From Phycisphaerales bacterium (GTDB taxonomy: Bacteria > Planctomycetota > Phycisphaerae > Tepidisphaerales > Tepidisphaeraceae): a stretch of DNA of 10,368 nucleotides. The stretch spans positions 1 to 10,368 of the forward strand of contig PMAK01000009.1 of the NCBI GenBank assembly GCA_003153655.1, read 5' to 3'. Below, one piece after another: positions 6,654 through 10,368 of this stretch. The notes under the pieces were generated by a model that saw only the letters and a program-made list of their open reading frames with translations, did not search any database and was not told the DNA's origin. Both the position numbers and the translations under genes were made by a program. The stretch's first letter is position 1; each line of letters begins with the position of its first letter.

Positions 6654-8417
6654 TTATTGCGCGGAACTGGGAGCCGTTGGCTGTTTTGGAGTGCCGGAAT
6701 TGGCTGCCGTGGCGAGGAGACGGAAAGAGGGATCGATCTGGGCCTCGGCTTCTTCGGCTGCCTTGGTGTGATTGGCGGCGCCTTCGGAGTCGCCGATCAT
6801 GTCGCAGAACTGCGCCCAGGCTCGATTGGCTTCGGTCTGGCCGCTGAGGGCGACGTTGCGGCGTCCATCGGCCGCGGGACCGGAATCGATTGCGCCGGAT
6901 TGTGGATCGTATTTCTGAACGGCGGCGTCGAAGGCCTTGTTCACATCATCCACTTCCTGCTTGAGCAGATCGGGATCGGCTTTGACGATGTCACTGAAGG
7001 GCGCGGGGATGGCGACGCCGGTGCGCTGGGGATCGAGCAGGGTTGTGAGGCCGGCGACCTTGATTGGTCTGGATGCGATGACGACGAGAGTCTTGAAATG
7101 GGCGACGGCATCGGCGGGATTTACGCCATAGCCGTCGAACATCCGCGCGATCATCACGTCGATGCGCGTCTTGGCGGCGGCGACGGATGCGCGGGTTAAC
7201 AGGGCTGAGGCGAGTTGCAGATTGAAGTAGGTGGGATGAAGCGTTTCTTCGGCCTGCCGCCAGATGGCCGCATCGGGATCGTCCTGTTTTTCGCGGAGAT
7301 CAGTGACCCATTCGCCGCGAAGCTGGGTGGCCTGGGTGTAGGCATCGGTTAGTTGGGGAAGGACGGCATTCAGATCATTGTCGATTTTTTCGCGGATGGC
7401 GGCGGCTTTCTGCATGTGCGAAGCCAGTTGCTGCGCGAGAGTCCACATCGTGACCGGGCCGGCTTCATCGGCGGAGGCGCCGATCAGTGATTGCTGAACT
7501 TTTTTCTGTCCCTGGACCTGCTCGGAAACGCTTGTCCATCGCGTTTGCTCGGACTGCATCTGCGCCTCGAGCGTCTTGACCGAGCCTTCCATGGATGATT
7601 TCTGATCCTGAGCCTCGTCAAGACTTGCCTGAAGACGGTCGAGCGTGACTTTCATCGTGTCGGCCCTGGAGTCGGCGAGGGCGGCGTCACGCCGGTCTTC
7701 GGCGGCGCGGGTGGCGTCGTTGACCTGGTCTTCGCCGGATTCTCCTTCGGCTTTGCGGAGGAAGTTTTCGGCCTCATCACCCTTGGCGGAGCTGAGCTTT
7801 CGGGCTGCGGCGGTGTCGGCCTGATTGTGCTGAATCTCGCTGGTGAGGGCGTCGATTTTCTGAGAGAGAGCGGCGATCGTGGGGAGCGTTACATTTGCAT
7901 TGGGATTGTCGGGGGTGGGATTTGGCATCATCCAGGTGAGTTTGTCGGCTGATCCCTGAATTTCCGCTTCCTGCGCTTTAAGCTTTTCTCCCTGTGTTGC
8001 CGGATCGTATGCCTTGAGGGCATCGACGCTGACCTGTGCGGCGGCGATCTGGAGCGCGAGTTGTTCGATGTCTTCGATGGTGCGCGCGGTCGCGAGTTCT
8101 TCTTCGCGGAGGTCGGCGACCATCATCGTGATGCGCTCAAGCCGAAGCTGGGCCTGACGGCTCCTCACGAGAACCCGAACCTGCCTGGAAAGATTTTGAA
8201 GGCTTTGAGGATTGGTCAAGGCGTCGTAGCTTTGCTGGACCTTTTGGAGGTCATCGAGGCCCTGAGCCTGGGCGCGGTCGCGGTCGGCGGTTTCGACGGC
8301 TTTTTGTGCCGCGTGATCGGCCTGCTGCTCGCTGGTTTCGCAGCCGCTCAGGAATGGAAAGGCGGTCAACGCCAATGATAGTGATAGTGCGGTGGTGCTT
8401 AGAAACGACTTACGCAT
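6654..8417 (-). CDS. Coiled-coil lipoprotein of unknown function
   Basis: This 587-residue protein has a lipoprotein signal: MRK, a hydrophobic stretch (about 5-23) and the lipobox LSGC at 23-26, so C26 would be lipidated after cleavage. The ATG at 8417 is chosen over one at 8459 because GGGAG precedes it and the predicted promoter places the transcript start between the two. Residues about 30-310 are Ala/Gln/Glu/Asp-rich and strongly helical, with long heptad-like coiled coils broken by a Pro/Asn-rich linker (PNPTPDNPNANVTLP). The later part is also mainly helical, and the C-terminus is a low-complexity tail rich in Pro, Ser and Thr. I recognise no catalytic motif or family. Membrane-anchored, periplasmic structural or scaffold roles are possible. 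It stands alone on its transcript, divergent from the exported repeat protein at 8602. Confidence 0.85.
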   Translation of the reverse strand: MRKSFLSTTALSLSLALTAFPFLSGCETSEQQADHAAQKAVETADRDRAQAQGLDDLQKVQQSYDALTNPQSLQNLSRQVRVLVRSRQAQLRLERITMMVADLREEELATARTIEDIEQLALQIAAAQVSVDALKAYDPATQGEKLKAQEAEIQGSADKLTWMMPNPTPDNPNANVTLPTIAALSQKIDALTSEIQHNQADTAAARKLSSAKGDEAENFLRKAEGESGEDQVNDATRAAEDRRDAALADSRADTMKVTLDRLQASLDEAQDQKSSMEGSVKTLEAQMQSEQTRWTSVSEQVQGQKKVQQSLIGASADEAGPVTMWTLAQQLASHMQKAAAIREKIDNDLNAVLPQLTDAYTQATQLRGEWVTDLREKQDDPDAAIWRQAEETLHPTYFNLQLASALLTRASVAAAKTRIDVMIARMFDGYGVNPADAVAHFKTLVVIASRPIKVAGLTTLLDPQRTGVAIPAPFSDIVKADPDLLKQEVDDVNKAFDAAVQKYDPQSGAIDSGPAADGRRNVALSGQTEANRAWAQFCDMIGDSEGAANHTKAAEEAEAQIDPSFRLLATAANSGTPKQPTAPSSAQ

Positions 8418-8601
8418 GGAACGGTTCTCCCAGAGGATCAAGCCCCTGATTGTCCCCATGGGGTCAATTCAAGTCAACTTTATCTTATGGCCGCGCGGCG
8501 GTTGGTTTCTAACGTTCCGTTAACAGCCGTGTCTGCATTAAATTGGACAAACTGTAATGCCAATGCAACTCTGCCGAACACTCAATTCGAGGTTTCTTTC
8601 C
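8418..8601. other. Divergent intergenic region
   Basis: These 184 bases separate the leftward lipoprotein gene from the rightward repeat protein. The lipoprotein promoter lies in the left part. For the rightward gene I see a GAGG ribosome binding site (8588-8591, nine bases before the ATG) but no convincing promoter; the A/T-richer stretch at about 8515-8560 is the only candidate region. Confidence 0.5.
8449..8477 (-). promoter_or_regulatory. Promoter of the lipoprotein gene
   Basis: On the minus strand TTGACT (8472-8477) and GACAAT (8449-8454) are 17 bases apart, matching the housekeeping promoter at 5 of 6 and 4 of 6 positions. Transcription would start near 8442, giving a leader of about 25 bases before the ATG at 8417. 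This excludes the in-frame ATG at 8459 as the start. Confidence 0.6.
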
Positions 8602-10368
8602 ATGATTTTACTGTCCCGGCGAATTTTTACGGCAATGGCGGTTTTCTGGGTTTGGCTGGCGATGCCATCGCTTTTATTGGCCGCTGACGCGCCGGCGGCT
8701 CCGAACTGGCCCATGCACGCTACCGCCAGCGATGGGGCCGATGTCACCATCTTCCAGCCTCAACTGGAGAGTTTTGAGGGAGACACGCTAACGGGGCGCG
8801 CGGCGGTGGCGGGTGTTGCAGCGAATCAGCAGGAGCCGGTTTATGGGGCGGTCTGGCTTCAGAGCCGTGTTGAGACGGATCGTGTGGCCCGGACAGTTCA
8901 TATCGTGGATGTGAATGTTACGAAGGTGCTTTTTCCCAGCACCGCGACGGTTTCGACGCAGCCGCTTTCGGATGCCGTCCGGCAAGCGATGTTGTCGCAT
9001 TCTATTGTGATCTCACTGGATCATCTGCTGGCTTCGGTGGAGGCGATGAAAAAGGAGCAGACGGCGGCGGCTGATTTGCAGATCACGCCGCCGACGATTG
9101 TTTTTCGGGATCATCCGGCGGTGAAGGTGCAATATGACGGCACTCCGAAAATGGTGCAGGCATCGGATTCGGGATTGATGAGAGCGATCAATACGCCGTT
9201 CTTTGTGGCGTTGGATCCGTCGTCGCGAACGTATTACTTGAGAGGAGCCGGGCATTGGTTTGCGGCGCCGGACCCGATGGGTCCGTTCAAGAATGTAGCG
9301 CAAGCGCCCGCGACGATTTCTCAGCTTGCCTCGCAGATTGGGTATACCGATCCGGAGCAACCTGTGACGGATAGTGTTGCGTCGGGACTTGAAATTTTGA
9401 CCGCGACTGATCCGACTGAGTTGATCTGGACTGATGGGCAGCCGCAGATGTCCACGATCCCTGGCACTGAGTTGATGTATTGGGCGAATACCGATTCGGA
9501 CGTGTTTTTGCAGATCAGCACGCAGCAGACTTTTGTGCTTCTCTCAGGACGATGGTTTACTGGTCATGGCACGGGGGGACCGTGGACGTATGTTGCGGCG
9601 AACCAGTTGCCGGCGGATTTCGCAAAGATTCCTTCTGATAGCCCGAAGGCCAATGTGCTGGCGCAGATTGCGGGGACGCAGGCGGCGCAGGATGCGGTTG
9701 CGGACACCTATATTCCGCAGACGGCGGCGGTGGATATCAATAATTTTCAGCAGCCACAGGTTACTTACGATGGCAATCCCGATTTTGAGCCGATTCAGGG
9801 GGTGAATTACAGCTATGCGGCGAACACCGAGGATTCGGTGATATTGGATAGCGGAGTTTACTATTGCTGCAGCGATGGCGTGTGGTTTCAAAGCGCGCAG
9901 GCTGCTGGGCCGTGGGGCCTTTGCCGGCATGTGCCGCCGGAAATTTACGATATCCCGCCATCGTGTCCGATTTATCCGGTTCGGTTTTGCTATGTGTATG
10001 GGGCGACGGATCAGTCGGTCTATTGTGGTTATACGCCTGGATATGTGGGTTGCTTTCCGTTTGGCGGGACGGTGGTTTTTGGCACGGGGTATCGATACAA
10101 CCCGTTGTTTCACGATCATTATTTTGCGCGGCCGCTGACGTTTGGGTTTGGTGCGCGGTATCACGCGTATAGCGGGCACTGGGGATTTAGCTTTGGGCTA
10201 GCGGCTGGCGGAGGGGATGCGTGGATTGCGGGTGGTGAACATGCGCAGCCGCGAGGGTGGTTTGGGTATGGGGGATATCGGCCGTCGATGGTTCGGGCGG
10301 GGGCGAATATCAATCGGAACATCATCAACGCGAACAATGCGAACGCGAAGGCCGCACACGATATATAC
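8602..10368 (+). CDS. Exported protein with three WF...GPW/F repeats, 3'-truncated
   Basis: The frame is open from the ATG at 8602 to the last base (589 codons, no stop), so the C-terminus lies outside the window. The start has GAGG nine bases upstream and a clear signal peptide (basic RR, a hydrophobic segment at about 11-27, then LLLAADA). Three diverged repeats about 100-110 residues apart carry a Tyr/Phe-x-Gly-x-Trp-Phe core and a following GPW or GPF: GHWFAAPDPMGPF (W219), GRWFTGHGTGGPW (W318) and GVWFQSAQAAGPW (W428). The second and third lead into IP-x3-P segments. The third repeat is rich in Cys (YYCCSDG, SCPIYP, RFCYVYG, VYCGY, VGCFPF). The end is Gly/Tyr/Asn-rich (GWFGYGGYR, then NINRNIINANN). 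This resembles large secreted proteins often labelled carbohydrate-binding family V/XII, but I cannot show sugar binding. Location would be periplasm or outer surface. Confidence 0.85.
   Translation, partial: MILLSRRIFTAMAVFWVWLAMPSLLLAADAPAAPNWPMHATASDGADVTIFQPQLESFEGDTLTGRAAVAGVAANQQEPVYGAVWLQSRVETDRVARTVHIVDVNVTKVLFPSTATVSTQPLSDAVRQAMLSHSIVISLDHLLASVEAMKKEQTAAADLQITPPTIVFRDHPAVKVQYDGTPKMVQASDSGLMRAINTPFFVALDPSSRTYYLRGAGHWFAAPDPMGPFKNVAQAPATISQLASQIGYTDPEQPVTDSVASGLEILTATDPTELIWTDGQPQMSTIPGTELMYWANTDSDVFLQISTQQTFVLLSGRWFTGHGTGGPWTYVAANQLPADFAKIPSDSPKANVLAQIAGTQAAQDAVADTYIPQTAAVDINNFQQPQVTYDGNPDFEPIQGVNYSYAANTEDSVILDSGVYYCCSDGVWFQSAQAAGPWGLCRHVPPEIYDIPPSCPIYPVRFCYVYGATDQSVYCGYTPGYVGCFPFGGTVVFGTGYRYNPLFHDHYFARPLTFGFGARYHAYSGHWGFSFGLAAGGGDAWIAGGEHAQPRGWFGYGGYRPSMVRAGANINRNIINANNANAKAAHDIY

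Noticed and set aside
6546..7199. 217-codon plus-strand frame
   Set aside because: It is Gly-rich, antisense to the lipoprotein gene, and starts in the intergenic hairpin region without a ribosome binding site.
8418..8459. Upstream in-frame ATG at 8459 as the lipoprotein start
   Set aside because: It would add 14 residues before the lipoprotein signal, has no ribosome binding site and lies upstream of the predicted transcript start near 8442.
9544..10179. 211-codon minus-strand frame at the right end
   Set aside because: It is antisense to the exported repeat protein and consists mainly of Arg and Ile; the plus-strand frame has a signal peptide and repeats.

Overview
The window looks like two unrelated stretches of bacterial DNA joined at about 3045-3060. 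Bases 1 to about 3050 are very GC-rich (42 G+C of 60 at 2581-2640) and all genes read rightward. Bases from about 3055 to the end have a more moderate GC content (35 of 60 at 7081-7140) and a different gene style. At the join, the head of an Amj-like lipid II flippase gene runs directly into the broken end of a DUF58 gene read from the opposite strand. An assembly or amplification chimera is the simplest explanation. A real rearrangement is possible but would have to cut two genes at once.

Left part (1-3050): a tight rightward operon. It holds the C-terminal 348 residues of an archaeal/eukaryal-type prolyl-tRNA synthetase (proS), a small exported or membrane-anchored unknown protein, an M16 zinc peptidase and the first ~59 codons of an Amj-like flippase. 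The genes are 1 bp apart or overlap. The host could be a GC-rich bacterium such as Eremiobacterota, but this is only a guess.

Right part (3055-10368): PEP-CTERM sorting, an H-X9-DG pseudopilin and MoxR/DUF58 genes point to the PVC group, most likely a planctomycete of the Phycisphaerae type. On the minus strand, from right to left, lie an orphan 587-residue coiled-coil lipoprotein with its own promoter, a promoter plus cobalamin (B12) riboswitch with a candidate terminator, a PEP-CTERM surface protein, an H-X9-DG pseudopilin, a moxR ATPase and the start of a DUF58 gene. On the plus strand, divergent from the lipoprotein, an open reading frame of 589 codons runs off the right edge. It encodes an exported protein with three WF...GPW/F repeats.

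The most interesting unit is the B12 riboswitch leading a two-gene operon for a sorted surface protein and a pseudopilin (6532 down to 4585). Neither is a known B12 biosynthesis or transport protein. It may be a cobalamin-responsive surface system for corrinoid capture, but that function is inferred from the regulation alone. No tRNA, rRNA, CRISPR array or insertion sequence was recognised.
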